A stretch of 64,000 bases of DNA from Herbaspirillum sp. meg3 (GTDB taxonomy: Bacteria > Pseudomonadota > Gammaproteobacteria > Burkholderiales > Burkholderiaceae_D), in the NCBI RefSeq assembly GCF_002257565.1, contig NZ_CP022736.1, positions 992,001 through 1,056,000 of the forward strand, written 5' to 3'. Made by a program: the position numbers and the translations under genes. Shown here piece after piece: positions 18,988 to 27,700 of this stretch (position 1 is its first letter; every line of letters begins with the position of its first letter). The notes beneath the pieces are model-generated. The model searched no databases and was not told the DNA's origin. It saw nothing but the letters and a program-made list of their open reading frames with translations.

Positions 18988-19310
18988 ATGTAGCCAGTGC
19001 TACAGTGGGCAAAAGCAGGGGCGACTACGTCGAAATGTTGTTGCTGAATTGACTATTTTTGAAAATTGCCCGCTATCGCCGGAAAAAGTTGCCAGTTTGG
19101 AAAAGATGGCGCAAGGTATCAGCCGGTAGGCTCGGCTGGTCGGCAAAACAAGAAAATTTTCTTAAATTGTCTCAAAATACTTGCCCTTAATGAGATTGGT
19201 GGATAGCATCTGCAATAAATAAAAACACAACCGTGCTTTTTTTCGGCGTGCATCCAAGTCCTGAGAATACAGCCAGGCTGCCGCTCTGAATCGGAGACAA
19301 AAGGAACAAT
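18988..19310. other. Intergenic region upstream of fadD
   Basis: These 323 bases hold the fadD leader. A short inverted repeat TGTAGC-CAGT-GCTACA lies at 18988-19003, just after the aminopeptidase stop. A possible promoter (TTGCCC, 17 bases, TAGCAT) lies in the AT-rich stretch at about 19182-19210, but the match is weak. I see no small gene in it. Confidence 0.5.
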
Positions 19311-21005
19311 ATGGATAAATTCTGGCTTGCATCGTACCCCGCAGGCGTCCCAGCCGACATCGACCCAAGCCGCTATCGCTCGCTGGTTCAGTTGATCGAC
19401 GAGGCCTTTGTTAAATACGCAGACCGCAATGCCTATGCATGCATGGGCAAGTACCTGACCTATGGCGAGCTGGACAAGATGTCCAACACGCTGACCGTAT
19501 GGTTGCAAAGTACCGGCCTGAAAAAGGGCGCGCGCGTAGCGATCATGATGCCGAACGTGCTGCAGTATCCGGTCGCCATTGCCGCCATCCTGCGCGCCGG
19601 TTACACGGTGGTTAACGTCAATCCGCTGTACACCCCGCGCGAACTCGAACATCAGTTGAAAGACTCCGGCGCCGAAGCCATCTTCGTGTTGGAAAACTTC
19701 GCCTGCACGCTGGCCAAGGTGATCGCCAATACCGACGTCAAACACGTCGTTGTCGCCAGCATGGGCGAGTTGCTGGGCGGTCTCAAGGGGGCGATCGTGA
19801 ATCTGGTGGTACGCCACGTCAAGAAGCTGGTGCCACCCTTCTCGTTGCCGCAATCAATCACGTTCAAGAAGGCGCTCGCGCTCGGCGAAGGCAAAAAAAC
19901 TGCGCCGATTGATGTTGGTCACGACGACATCGCTTTCCTGCAATACACCGGCGGCACCACCGGTGTTGCCAAGGGTGCGGTGCTGACGCATCGCAATCTG
20001 GTGGCTAACGTGCTGCAGGCGGAAGAGTGGCTGATGCCGGCGCTCAAGCAAGGCGCCAAGCTCGATCAACTGGTATTCATCTGTGCGTTGCCGCTGTATC
20101 ACATCTTCGCGCTGACGGTTTGCAACATGCTAGGCACCCGCGAAGGCGCGCTCAACGTGCTGATTCCCAATCCGCGTGATATTCCCGGCTTCATCAAAGA
20201 GCTGGGCAAGTACAAGGTCAACACCTTCCCGGCGGTCAATACGCTGTACAACGCGCTGCTGAATCATCCTGATTTCGCCAAGCTGGATTTCTCCGGTTAT
20301 CGTTGCTGTGTGGGCGGCGGCATGGCCGTGCAGAAGTCAGTGGCTGACAAGTGGAAGAAGGTCACCGGTTGCGCCATCATCGAAGGCTACGGGCTGTCCG
20401 AGACTTCGCCGATTGCCAGCGCCAATCCTTGCACCATCGAAGAATATACCGGCACCATCGGTCTGCCGCTGCCGTCGACCGACATCGCGATTCTGGATGA
20501 CGACGGCAAGCCTGTGGCCCTCGGTCAGCCCGGCGAAATCGCGATCCGCGGACCGCAAGTGATGGCTGGTTACTGGAATCGTCCTGACGAAACTGAGAAG
20601 GTCATGACTCCGGACGGCTTCTTCAAATCCGGCGATATCGGCATCATGGACGAACGCGGTTACACCCGCATCGTTGATCGCAAGAAGGACATGATTCTGG
20701 TGTCCGGCTTCAACGTCTATCCGAATGAAATCGAAGGCGTGGTGGCTGCACATCCGGGCGTGCTGGAATGCGCCTGCGTCGGCGTACCGGATGAGCACAC
20801 CGGCGAAGCGGTCAAGCTGTTCGTGGTGCGCAAGGACAAGTCGCTGACCGTCGAGCAACTGATGGCTTACTGCAAGGAGCAGTTCACCGGCTACAAGAAA
20901 CCGAAGTACATCGAGTTTCGCGATGAGCTGCCGAAGACCAACGTCGGCAAGATTCTGCGCCGTGAACTGCGCGATGAGAAAAAAGAAGAGAAGAAAGCTG
21001 CCTGA
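19311..21005 (+). CDS. fadD: Long-chain fatty acid-CoA ligase
   Basis: A 564-residue acyl-CoA synthetase, the normal FadD length. It activates fatty acids to acyl-CoA with ATP at the inner membrane for beta-oxidation or phospholipid use. The AMP-binding P-loop YTGGTTGVAKG is near residue 212, the adenylate-forming motif EGYGLSETSP near 358 and the C-terminal FACS motif region with KSGDIGIMDERGYTRIVDRK near 440. The terminal NVGKILRRELRD carries the catalytic lysine. GGAGACAAAAGGAACAAT precedes the ATG. It is a single-gene unit closed by an intrinsic terminator. Confidence 0.95.
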   Translation: MDKFWLASYPAGVPADIDPSRYRSLVQLIDEAFVKYADRNAYACMGKYLTYGELDKMSNTLTVWLQSTGLKKGARVAIMMPNVLQYPVAIAAILRAGYTVVNVNPLYTPRELEHQLKDSGAEAIFVLENFACTLAKVIANTDVKHVVVASMGELLGGLKGAIVNLVVRHVKKLVPPFSLPQSITFKKALALGEGKKTAPIDVGHDDIAFLQYTGGTTGVAKGAVLTHRNLVANVLQAEEWLMPALKQGAKLDQLVFICALPLYHIFALTVCNMLGTREGALNVLIPNPRDIPGFIKELGKYKVNTFPAVNTLYNALLNHPDFAKLDFSGYRCCVGGGMAVQKSVADKWKKVTGCAIIEGYGLSETSPIASANPCTIEEYTGTIGLPLPSTDIAILDDDGKPVALGQPGEIAIRGPQVMAGYWNRPDETEKVMTPDGFFKSGDIGIMDERGYTRIVDRKKDMILVSGFNVYPNEIEGVVAAHPGVLECACVGVPDEHTGEAVKLFVVRKDKSLTVEQLMAYCKEQFTGYKKPKYIEFRDELPKTNVGKILRRELRDEKKEEKKAA

Positions 21006-21062
21006 AAAGAGGGCTGGCAAGCGAGCTGACTTAGCAGCATTAATTTCTTCTGCAGTACAAAT

Positions 21063-21096
21063 AAAAAAACGCGACCTTGCCGGTCGCGTTTTTTTA
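21063..21096. terminator. Bidirectional intrinsic terminator after fadD
   Basis: AAAAACGCGACC (21065-21076) pairs with GGTCGCGTTTTT (21082-21093) around TTGCC. A-run and T-run flank it, so it can stop both fadD and the convergent dgoA-type operon. Confidence 0.92.
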
Positions 21097-21126
21097 TGGT
21101 TGTGCAGCCGCTCGGATGCAATCGAA

Positions 21127-21750
21127 TCAGATCTGGGTTTGCTTCCACGCGCTGACGAAGGCTTCTGCATTCTGCTTCACCTGTTCGGCGCTCATGCCGG
21201 GTTTGTACAGCGCGGAGCCAAGCCCGAATGCCGATGCGCCGGCCGCGACGAATTCCTTGAGGTTGGCAGGTGTGATGCCGCCGACCGGCACCAGCATGAC
21301 ATTGGCCGGAATCACCGCGCGCCAGGCTTTGACGACGACCGGACCGAGCTGCTCCGCGGGGAACATCTTGAGGATGTCCGCGCCTGCAGCCAGTGCGGCA
21401 AATGCCTCGGTCACCGTCGCCACGCCCGGTGCGCTGGCGAGCCCGGCGGCAGTCGCAGCGCGGATCACTTCGGGGTCGCTGTGCGGCATGACAATCAACT
21501 GTCCTTCCGCATCCTTGACCTGCAGCACCTGCGCCGGCGACAGCACCGTACCGGCGCCGACCATGCAACTGGCCGGCAGCGCATTGCGCAGCACGCGAAT
21601 GCTTTCGAAGGGTTCGGGAGAGTTCAGCGGCACTTCGATGATGCGGAATCCCGCGTCATACAACACCTTGCCGATACCCTCGACTTCGTCAGGACGGATG
21701 CCGCGCAGGATCGCGATCAATCCGCATTGTTTCAGTGCTTCTTTCAACAT
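21127..21750 (-). CDS. dgoA: 2-dehydro-3-deoxy-6-phosphogalactonate aldolase
   Basis: A 207-residue class I aldolase of the KDPG/KDPGal family. It cleaves 2-keto-3-deoxy-6-phosphogalactonate to pyruvate and glyceraldehyde 3-phosphate. The Schiff-base lysine lies in DILKMFPAEQLGP near residue 130, the catalytic glutamate in IIEVPLNSPEP near 43, and VGGITPANLKEF is the phosphate-binding segment. The pairing with the kinase gene upstream favours the galactonate over the gluconate pathway. It is the last gene of the minus-strand trio that ends at the fadD terminator. Confidence 0.9.
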   Translation of the reverse strand: MLKEALKQCGLIAILRGIRPDEVEGIGKVLYDAGFRIIEVPLNSPEPFESIRVLRNALPASCMVGAGTVLSPAQVLQVKDAEGQLIVMPHSDPEVIRAATAAGLASAPGVATVTEAFAALAAGADILKMFPAEQLGPVVVKAWRAVIPANVMLVPVGGITPANLKEFVAAGASAFGLGSALYKPGMSAEQVKQNAEAFVSAWKQTQI

Positions 21751-21795
21751 GATGTTTCTCCAGTGATGCTGATACTCGGTTGAACTCAGTTGAGC

Positions 21796-22785
21796 TTAGC
21801 TCAGCAGTCCGGCTTGCAGAGCGATTTTCCACAAACCGGTTTCGGTGGCTTGCGCCGCGATGTCGATGCCATTCAGATTCAGGCCGTACAGATTCAAGGC
21901 GGCCTGATAGCGGGCGCACAGCTTGTCGTCGCCAATCAGGATGATGTGTGGGGAGGGCGCACAGCCGGCAGCTTCCCGCGTGGATTTCAAGGCAGCGATT
22001 TCGTGGCCGATCAACAGGCCGGACAGATAGTCCGGCTGGCTGCGCGGCGACAGTTCACCCACCAAGCCCAGAGTACGGCTGCTGAAAATATTGGACAGCA
22101 CGCCGGCGCGTCCCTCCTCGGTTTGCGCCACGCGCAAGCCACGTTCGAAGGCAGCATTATCGGGTTCCTCGCCACGTTCCATCGTGCGCCCGAGGATGGT
22201 GTGCTGGCTCAGCACCGCATAGACCTCACCGGTCATGAAGGTATCGAAATGTGTCATGCGCCGTGCTTGTACGCGCACCCATTTCGAATGCGTGCCGGGC
22301 AGGCCGATCAGGACTTCGGCATCGCCTTGCAGCGACTCCAGAACGCCGACGACCTGCGTTTCTTCACCGCGGATGACATTGGGCAAGCCGGTACGTTGCA
22401 GCAAGCCGGGAACGATGTGCAGCACCAGTCCGTCGGCAATGTCGATGCGCGTCAGTTGCTTGCCGACGTCGGCGACTGCCAGCGGCATATCGACATAGGC
22501 GGCTTCGCGCCAGCCTTGCGCACTGCCGACCATGCCGGCGGCAATGACCGGTGTGCCTGGCGCATCGCGCAGCCAATCGCCGCAGGCTTCATCGAATGCC
22601 TTGAGGAAGCCTGCGTTGCGGCTGCTACTGTTGTTGCCGTCGCCCACGGTTGTATCAAGCGTGGGCAAGTTCATGATGCCCCACGGCAGTCCGCGCTTGT
22701 CGAGCACGACGCCATTGTCGCCGAGGCGATAGGCGCGCAGTGACGTTGTGCCCCAGTCGAGCGCGATCAGTCGGGTTGTACTCAT
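21796..22785 (-). CDS. dgoK: 2-dehydro-3-deoxygalactonokinase
   Basis: A 329-residue kinase that phosphorylates 2-keto-3-deoxygalactonate, feeding the aldolase encoded 45 bases downstream. The N-terminus MSTTRLIALDWGTTSLRAY carries the phosphate-1 motif of the DgoK family, and LIGLPGTHSKWVRV near residue 160 and GMVGSAQGW near 85 are family-specific. It lies 13 bases after the 2-hydroxyacid dehydrogenase stop, so the three genes form an operon. No galactonate dehydratase or transporter is present in this window. Confidence 0.92.
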   Translation of the reverse strand: MSTTRLIALDWGTTSLRAYRLGDNGVVLDKRGLPWGIMNLPTLDTTVGDGNNSSSRNAGFLKAFDEACGDWLRDAPGTPVIAAGMVGSAQGWREAAYVDMPLAVADVGKQLTRIDIADGLVLHIVPGLLQRTGLPNVIRGEETQVVGVLESLQGDAEVLIGLPGTHSKWVRVQARRMTHFDTFMTGEVYAVLSQHTILGRTMERGEEPDNAAFERGLRVAQTEEGRAGVLSNIFSSRTLGLVGELSPRSQPDYLSGLLIGHEIAALKSTREAAGCAPSPHIILIGDDKLCARYQAALNLYGLNLNGIDIAAQATETGLWKIALQAGLLS

Positions 22786-22798
22786 CGTGATACGTCTT

Positions 22799-23749
22799 TT
22801 AGCGAGGTACCGGCGTCAGCAACGGCTTGCCGCTGAAGTGCGCCTGCAGATTTTCGAACGCCAGATCCGCCATGGCGGTACGAGTGATCACGGTACCGCT
22901 GGCCATATGCGGCGTCAGGGTGACGTTGTCGAGCTTGGCCAGTGCTTCCGGTACATTCGGTTCGTTCTCGAACACGTCGAGACCGGCGCCGGCAATTTTG
23001 CCTTCTTGCAGAGCTTTGATCAGCGCCGTCTCATCAACCACCGAGCCGCGCGCAACGTTAATCAGAAAGCCCTTGGGACCGAGCGCTTCGAGGATTTCGG
23101 CATTGATCAGGGCACGTGTTCCTGCGCCGCCCGGCATCGACAGCACGAGGAAATCGACTTCGGACGCCAGCGTCTTCAGATCGGCGACGTAGCGGTAGCT
23201 GACGTCGCTTTGCGGCGAGCGGTTGTGATATGCAATCGTCATGTCGAAGGCTTCGGCGCGCTTGGCGATGGCTTTGCCGATGCGGCCCAGCCCGACGATG
23301 CCCAGGCGCGAGCCGGTGACCTTGGTGGTCAGCGCGTGCGGGCCTTTTTTCCATTCGCCGCTGCGGGCGAAGCGGTCGGCGTGGACGACCTGGCGCGCGG
23401 TGGAGAGCAACAGCGTCATGGCGAAATCGGCGACGTCATCCGTCAGCACGTCCGGCGTATTGGTGACTTCGATACCGCGTTCGCGCGCAGCGACGGCATC
23501 GACGCCGTCATAGCCGACGCCGAAGACGGAGATGACTTCCAGCGCCGGGAAGCGGGCGATGAAGTCGCGTGTGACCTTGGTTTCGCCTTTGGACGAAATG
23601 GCGCGAATGGAGGGCGCAATGGCGGCCAGCTGGTCTTCGCTCAGGGTGTTGATGTCATGGCAATTAAAATGCTCATGCAGGCGTTGGCTTAGGTGGGGAG
23701 GAAGGCTGGCGGCAATAAGGATGTCGGGACGTGCGGAAGTGGAGGTCAT
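22799..23749 (-). CDS. NAD(P)-dependent D-2-hydroxyacid dehydrogenase (glyoxylate/hydroxypyruvate reductase-like)
   Basis: A 316-residue enzyme with the Rossmann motif GIVGLGRIGKAIAKRA near residue 150 and the three catalytic residues of the family: Arg in LINVARGSVVDE, Glu in DVFENEPNVPEAL and His in LTPHMASGT. It is the first gene of the unit with dgoK and dgoA. Its role there may be the reduction of a keto acid or oxidation of a sugar acid; the substrate is not evident. The alternative is a general glyoxylate or hydroxypyruvate reductase. Confidence 0.9.
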   Translation of the reverse strand: MTSTSARPDILIAASLPPHLSQRLHEHFNCHDINTLSEDQLAAIAPSIRAISSKGETKVTRDFIARFPALEVISVFGVGYDGVDAVAARERGIEVTNTPDVLTDDVADFAMTLLLSTARQVVHADRFARSGEWKKGPHALTTKVTGSRLGIVGLGRIGKAIAKRAEAFDMTIAYHNRSPQSDVSYRYVADLKTLASEVDFLVLSMPGGAGTRALINAEILEALGPKGFLINVARGSVVDETALIKALQEGKIAGAGLDVFENEPNVPEALAKLDNVTLTPHMASGTVITRTAMADLAFENLQAHFSGKPLLTPVPR

Positions 23750-23770
23750 GGGATGTCTTAACGGTGAATG

Positions 23771-23801
23771 AAAAGACAGGCCCGCAGCAGTCAGGCCTGT
23801 C
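23771..23801 (-). terminator. Intrinsic terminator after the thioesterase gene
   Basis: On the minus strand GACAGGCC and GGCCTGTC form an 8-base stem around an 11-base loop, followed by TTTT. It lies between the thioesterase stop and the start of the next minus-strand gene. Confidence 0.75.
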
Positions 23802-23832
23802 CCGGGAAAATTAACGCGGCATCAAATCTGTA

Positions 23833-24300
23833 TCAGGCTGCCGACCAGCCACCACCCAGCTCTTGCAAGCCGCTGGTGATCGGAATGCTGTCGCCCGGCG
23901 CCAGTGGCGGGAGGGCACGCGGTTGACGGTGTTCATCGGTGGCGACGTAGGTCAGCGTGGCTTCGGTCACCTTGACGATTTCGGTTTGGAGCCGATTGCG
24001 TTCGGCGTAGACTTCGACATTGACGGTGATCGAGGTATTGCCGACTTTGACGATATCGGCGTAAAACGACAGCAAATCGCCGACGAAGACGGGGTGTTTA
24101 AACAAGAACGAGTTGACCGCAATCGTGGCGACGCGGCCGTTTGCGCGTTTGGTGGCGGGCAGGGAACCGGCGATGTCGACCTGAGCCATGATCCATCCGC
24201 CGAAGACGTCGCCATAGACGTTGGCGTCGGCCGGCATCGGCATGACGCGCAGTTGCGGCATCTTTCCTAATGGCAGCGAGGTGTTATGCTGGCTTGTCAT
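23833..24300 (-). CDS. Acyl-CoA thioesterase (YciA-like hotdog fold)
   Basis: The ATG at 24300 is preceded by AAAGGAAACGCA and gives 155 residues; a longer frame to 24372 has no good start. The sequence PADANVYGDVFGGWIMAQVD near residue 22 is the hotdog active-site helix of YciA-type acyl-CoA hydrolases, and FLFKHPVFVGDLLSFYADI follows. The enzyme hydrolyses acyl-CoA to the free acid and CoA in the cytoplasm. It is a single-gene unit with a terminator behind it. Confidence 0.9.
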   Translation of the reverse strand: MTSQHNTSLPLGKMPQLRVMPMPADANVYGDVFGGWIMAQVDIAGSLPATKRANGRVATIAVNSFLFKHPVFVGDLLSFYADIVKVGNTSITVNVEVYAERNRLQTEIVKVTEATLTYVATDEHRQPRALPPLAPGDSIPITSGLQELGGGWSAA

Positions 24301-24472
24301 TGCGTTTCCTTTTAAAAGCGTGAAGTCCTGGGGACTCTTATAATGCGGAAGTTCGGGAGGGTAAAGCCACATCGGCTATTACAGACTCTAATCCCCTAGT
24401 TTATAGGAGTCGCTGCCTCTGCGTCGGCTCCTCCGTAAAACAAAAGCACAAATTTTTTCGGTCAATTCTTTC

Positions 24473-26335
24473 ATGCGTCGATATCCGCCATCTTCCGCGC
24501 CGCAAGCTGAGCGCGGTGCTTCTGTTCCCGCTCATAGCGACTGGCAAACGCTGGGCACCTTGTTGCCTTACCTCTGGACCTACAAATGGCGCGTGCTGCT
24601 GGCCCTGGGTTTTCTGGTCGGCGCCAAGCTGACCAATATCGGCGTACCGTTGTTGCTCAAGCAACTCGTCGATCGCATGACGATCGGGCCGAACAATCCT
24701 CAGGCTTTGCTGGTGTTGCCGCTGTCGCTGCTGGTGGCTTATGGTGCGTTGCGACTGGCGACCACTGTCTTTACCGAGTTGCGCGAGTTCGTGTTTGCGA
24801 AAGTGACTCAGCGCGCGGTGCGCACGATTGCCTTGCAAGTGTTTCGCCATCTGCATTCGTTGTCGCTGCGCTTTCACCTGAATCGCCAGACCGGCGGCAT
24901 GACGCGCGACATCGAACGCGGTACGCGCGGCGTGTCGACGCTGGTGTCGTATGCACTGTTCAGCATCTTGCCGACGCTGATCGAGATCGCGCTGGTGATG
25001 GTGTATCTGGTGTTGCATTACGAGATCTGGTTTACCGTCATCACGGGTGGCGCACTGGTGCTTTACATCATCTTCACGATCACGGTGACGGAGTGGCGTA
25101 CGCATTTCCGTCGCACGATGAACGATCTCGATTCGCGGGCGAACTCCAAAGCAATCGATTCGCTGCTCAATTACGAGACGGTGAAGTATTTCAGTAATGA
25201 AGATTTCGAAGCACGGCGTTACGACGAAGGGTTGCAACGCTACGAAACAGCCGCCATCAAATCGCAATCGTCATTGTCGCTGCTGAATTCGGGGCAATCG
25301 GCGATCATCGCCATCGCCGTGACACTGATTCTGTGGCGTGCAACGCAGGGCGTGATCAACGGTACGATGAGTCTGGGTGATCTGGTGCTGGTGAATGCCT
25401 TCATGATCCAGTTGTACATTCCGCTGAATTTCCTCGGAGTGATTTATCGCGAAATCAAGCAGAGCCTGGCCGATATGGAACGTTTGTTTTCGCTGCTGGA
25501 GCAGAACAAGGAAATTGCTGATACGCCTGACTCCAAGCCGCTCGTCACGGATGGCGCGGCAGTGCATTTCAAGAACATCGATTTCAGCTACGAGAGCAAG
25601 CGCCAGATTCTGTTCGGCGTCGATTTTGAAATCGCCGCCGGCACCACGACGGCGGTGGTCGGCCACAGCGGATCGGGAAAGTCCACGCTGTCACGTTTGC
25701 TGTACCGCTTCTATGATGTCGACGCCGGCAGCATCACCATTGATGGTCAGGATCTGCGCAAGGTCACGCAAGGATCGCTGCGCCAGGCCATCGGCATCGT
25801 GCCGCAGGACACGGTGCTGTTCAACGATACCATCGAGTACAACATCGCTTACGGCAAGCCCGGCAGCAGCAAGGAGGAAATCGTTGCCGCCGCCAAGGCA
25901 GCCTACGTGCATGACTTCATCGAGTCACTGCCGGACGGGTATGCGACCACAGTCGGCGAGCGCGGTCTGAAATTGTCCGGCGGCGAAAAGCAGCGCGTGG
26001 CGATCGCCCGCACTCTGTTGAAAAATCCTGCGGTGCTGATTTTTGACGAAGCCACATCCGCACTTGACTCCAAATCGGAGCAGGCGATTCAGGAGCAGTT
26101 GAGCGAGATCGCACAAGACCGCACTACGCTGGTCATCGCACATCGGCTGTCGACGATTGTCGATGCACATCAGATTCTGGTGCTGGAACACGGTCGTATC
26201 ATTGAGCGCGGCACGCATACGCAGTTGCTGGTGTCAGGTGGTGCGTATGCGCAGATGTGGGCGAGGCAGCAAGCCAAGGATGATGACGAAGATGAAGGTG
26301 CATCTGAGTCGTCGCCATCGCTGCAACTGGCGTAA
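24473..26335 (+). CDS. Atm1/HMT-type ABC exporter (fused membrane and ATPase domains)
   Basis: A 620-residue half-transporter. An N-terminal region with six membrane segments spans about residues 40-310 and the nucleotide-binding domain about 355-590. Walker A GHSGSGKST is near 398, signature LSGGEKQRVAIART near 501, Walker B VLIFDEATSALDSK near 521 and the H-loop VIAHRLSTI near 553. The segments SKAIDSLLNYETVKYF and HLHSLSLRFHLNRQTGG are typical of the Atm1/HMT1 branch, which exports glutathione-linked compounds, Fe-S precursors or metal conjugates. It stands alone; the substrate here is unproved. Confidence 0.92.
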   Translation: MRRYPPSSAPQAERGASVPAHSDWQTLGTLLPYLWTYKWRVLLALGFLVGAKLTNIGVPLLLKQLVDRMTIGPNNPQALLVLPLSLLVAYGALRLATTVFTELREFVFAKVTQRAVRTIALQVFRHLHSLSLRFHLNRQTGGMTRDIERGTRGVSTLVSYALFSILPTLIEIALVMVYLVLHYEIWFTVITGGALVLYIIFTITVTEWRTHFRRTMNDLDSRANSKAIDSLLNYETVKYFSNEDFEARRYDEGLQRYETAAIKSQSSLSLLNSGQSAIIAIAVTLILWRATQGVINGTMSLGDLVLVNAFMIQLYIPLNFLGVIYREIKQSLADMERLFSLLEQNKEIADTPDSKPLVTDGAAVHFKNIDFSYESKRQILFGVDFEIAAGTTTAVVGHSGSGKSTLSRLLYRFYDVDAGSITIDGQDLRKVTQGSLRQAIGIVPQDTVLFNDTIEYNIAYGKPGSSKEEIVAAAKAAYVHDFIESLPDGYATTVGERGLKLSGGEKQRVAIARTLLKNPAVLIFDEATSALDSKSEQAIQEQLSEIAQDRTTLVIAHRLSTIVDAHQILVLEHGRIIERGTHTQLLVSGGAYAQMWARQQAKDDDEDEGASESSPSLQLA

Positions 26336-26400
26336 ATTAAAACAAGACGAAGCATTGTCGCATTGTTGGCATGATGCTCTCCTGAGGTGGGGTAGGACGA

Positions 26401-27372
26401 ATGGAAACCAAATGGCTGGAAGATTTTATTTCCCTGGCTGAGACGCGCAGTTTCAGTCGATCGGCCGAATTGCGGCATGTGACGCAGCCGGCTTTTTCGC
26501 GGCGTATTCAGTCTCTGGAGGCCTGGCTGGGATCCGACCTGATCGACCGTACTTCGTATCCGACGCGGCTGACCGCCGCAGGCGAGGTGTTCTACGAGCA
26601 GGCGGTGGAGATGCTTGGCCAGATCAACAATACGCGTGCCATGTTGCGCGGCAAGCGGCCGGCGCAGCAGACCACGGTCGATTTTGCGGTGCCGCACACC
26701 TTGTCGCTGACCTATTTCCCCAAATGGCTGAGTTCGCTGGAGTCGGGATTCGGCGCGCTCAATACGCGCCTGATTGCGCTCAACGTCCATGATGCGGTGA
26801 TGACCATCGTTGAAGGGGGCTGCGATTTGCTGTTGTGCTATCACCACCCGCGCCAGCCGGTGCAATTGGATTCCAGCCGTTACGACATGCTGACCATGGG
26901 GCATGAAAGCGTGCGTCCCTATTCACGTTGCGATCGCAGCGGCAAGCCGGATTATGTGCTTCCCGGCAGTTCCAAGTCACCTTTGCCTTTTTTGTCCTAC
27001 ACGCCGAATGCCTATCTGGGACGCATGGTCGAGCTGATCATGAGCGACGCCAAAAAGCCGTTGCATCTGGAAAAGCACTACGAGACCGACATGTCCGAAA
27101 GTCTCAAGATGATGGCGCTGGAAGGTCATGGAGTGGCTTTCTTGCCGGAGTCTTCGGTAACCCGTGAAGTGCGCAACAAGCAGCTGGCGCGCGCCGATGG
27201 CGCTCACGGCGAATGGGAAGTCGAGATGGAAATCCGTCTCTATCGTGAGCGGCCGACGCCGCAGCGCAGCGGAAAAGTGGTGGTCGCGCGCTTGTGGGAT
27301 TACCTTCAGGAACTGGAAGAGAACCGGAAGAGCGCGGCTGCACGGGCAAAAAAGCCTCCGAAAGGCGCATAG
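26401..27372 (+). CDS. LysR-family regulator, HypT (YjiE)-like
   Basis: A 323-residue regulator whose N-terminus METKWLEDFISLAETRSFS and VTQPAFSRRIQSLEAWLG closely follow the hypochlorite-responsive HypT/YjiE family of E. coli. The effector domain runs from about residue 95 to 295, and a short basic Lys/Arg-rich tail ends the protein. It starts 65 bases after the Atm1-type exporter gene in the same direction. Whether it senses hypochlorite, or regulates the exporter or the downstream glutamate dehydrogenase, cannot be decided from sequence. Confidence 0.88.
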   Translation: METKWLEDFISLAETRSFSRSAELRHVTQPAFSRRIQSLEAWLGSDLIDRTSYPTRLTAAGEVFYEQAVEMLGQINNTRAMLRGKRPAQQTTVDFAVPHTLSLTYFPKWLSSLESGFGALNTRLIALNVHDAVMTIVEGGCDLLLCYHHPRQPVQLDSSRYDMLTMGHESVRPYSRCDRSGKPDYVLPGSSKSPLPFLSYTPNAYLGRMVELIMSDAKKPLHLEKHYETDMSESLKMMALEGHGVAFLPESSVTREVRNKQLARADGAHGEWEVEMEIRLYRERPTPQRSGKVVVARLWDYLQELEENRKSAAARAKKPPKGA

Positions 27373-27700
27373 TACAAGGCCTGTTTGCAGGTTATGCATG
27401 GATTGCATAGTTGCATGCGCACAAAGCATTAGCGTTGGTGCATTGCATTGCCCTACGATGGCGTCGCTGTCGATGGCGTGCCCTGGAGTCTGGTCTGCAC
27501 GGTTTTCCTGTGCAGAGATGTCCACACGCCTGGCGAGGCTTTCTCCTCGCCGGCGGCTGAAAAATTAAGCAATATCGCGCGACAACTCCGACTCCGGAAG
27601 GAGTAGGATGATGTAATCCTGCGTTTCGCGGTTTGATTAATTTTGCAGCAGCGTCGGCCAGCATGGCTAAAGCGTGGCAACATCAAGGAGCGATTGCATC
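27373..27700. other. Intergenic leader region upstream of glutamate dehydrogenase
   Basis: These 328 bases contain no long gene but four hairpins in series on the plus strand: TCTGCAC/GTGCAGA (27494-27516), GGCGAGG/CCTCGCC (27532-27551), ACTCC/GGAGT (27591-27604) and AGGAT/ATCCT (27605-27620). A TGCATGGATTGCA element lies at 27395-27407. The AAGGAG ribosome-binding site is at 27685-27690. This could be a structured leader RNA or a set of operators. Confidence 0.5.

Noticed and set aside
21790..22743. A 317-codon plus-strand frame opposite dgoK
   Set aside because: Shadow frame; dgoK shows clear kinase motifs on the minus strand.
26367..26382. TGGCATGATGCTCTCC before the HypT-like gene resembles a -24 element
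   Set aside because: No GC at the required distance, so the -12 element is missing.
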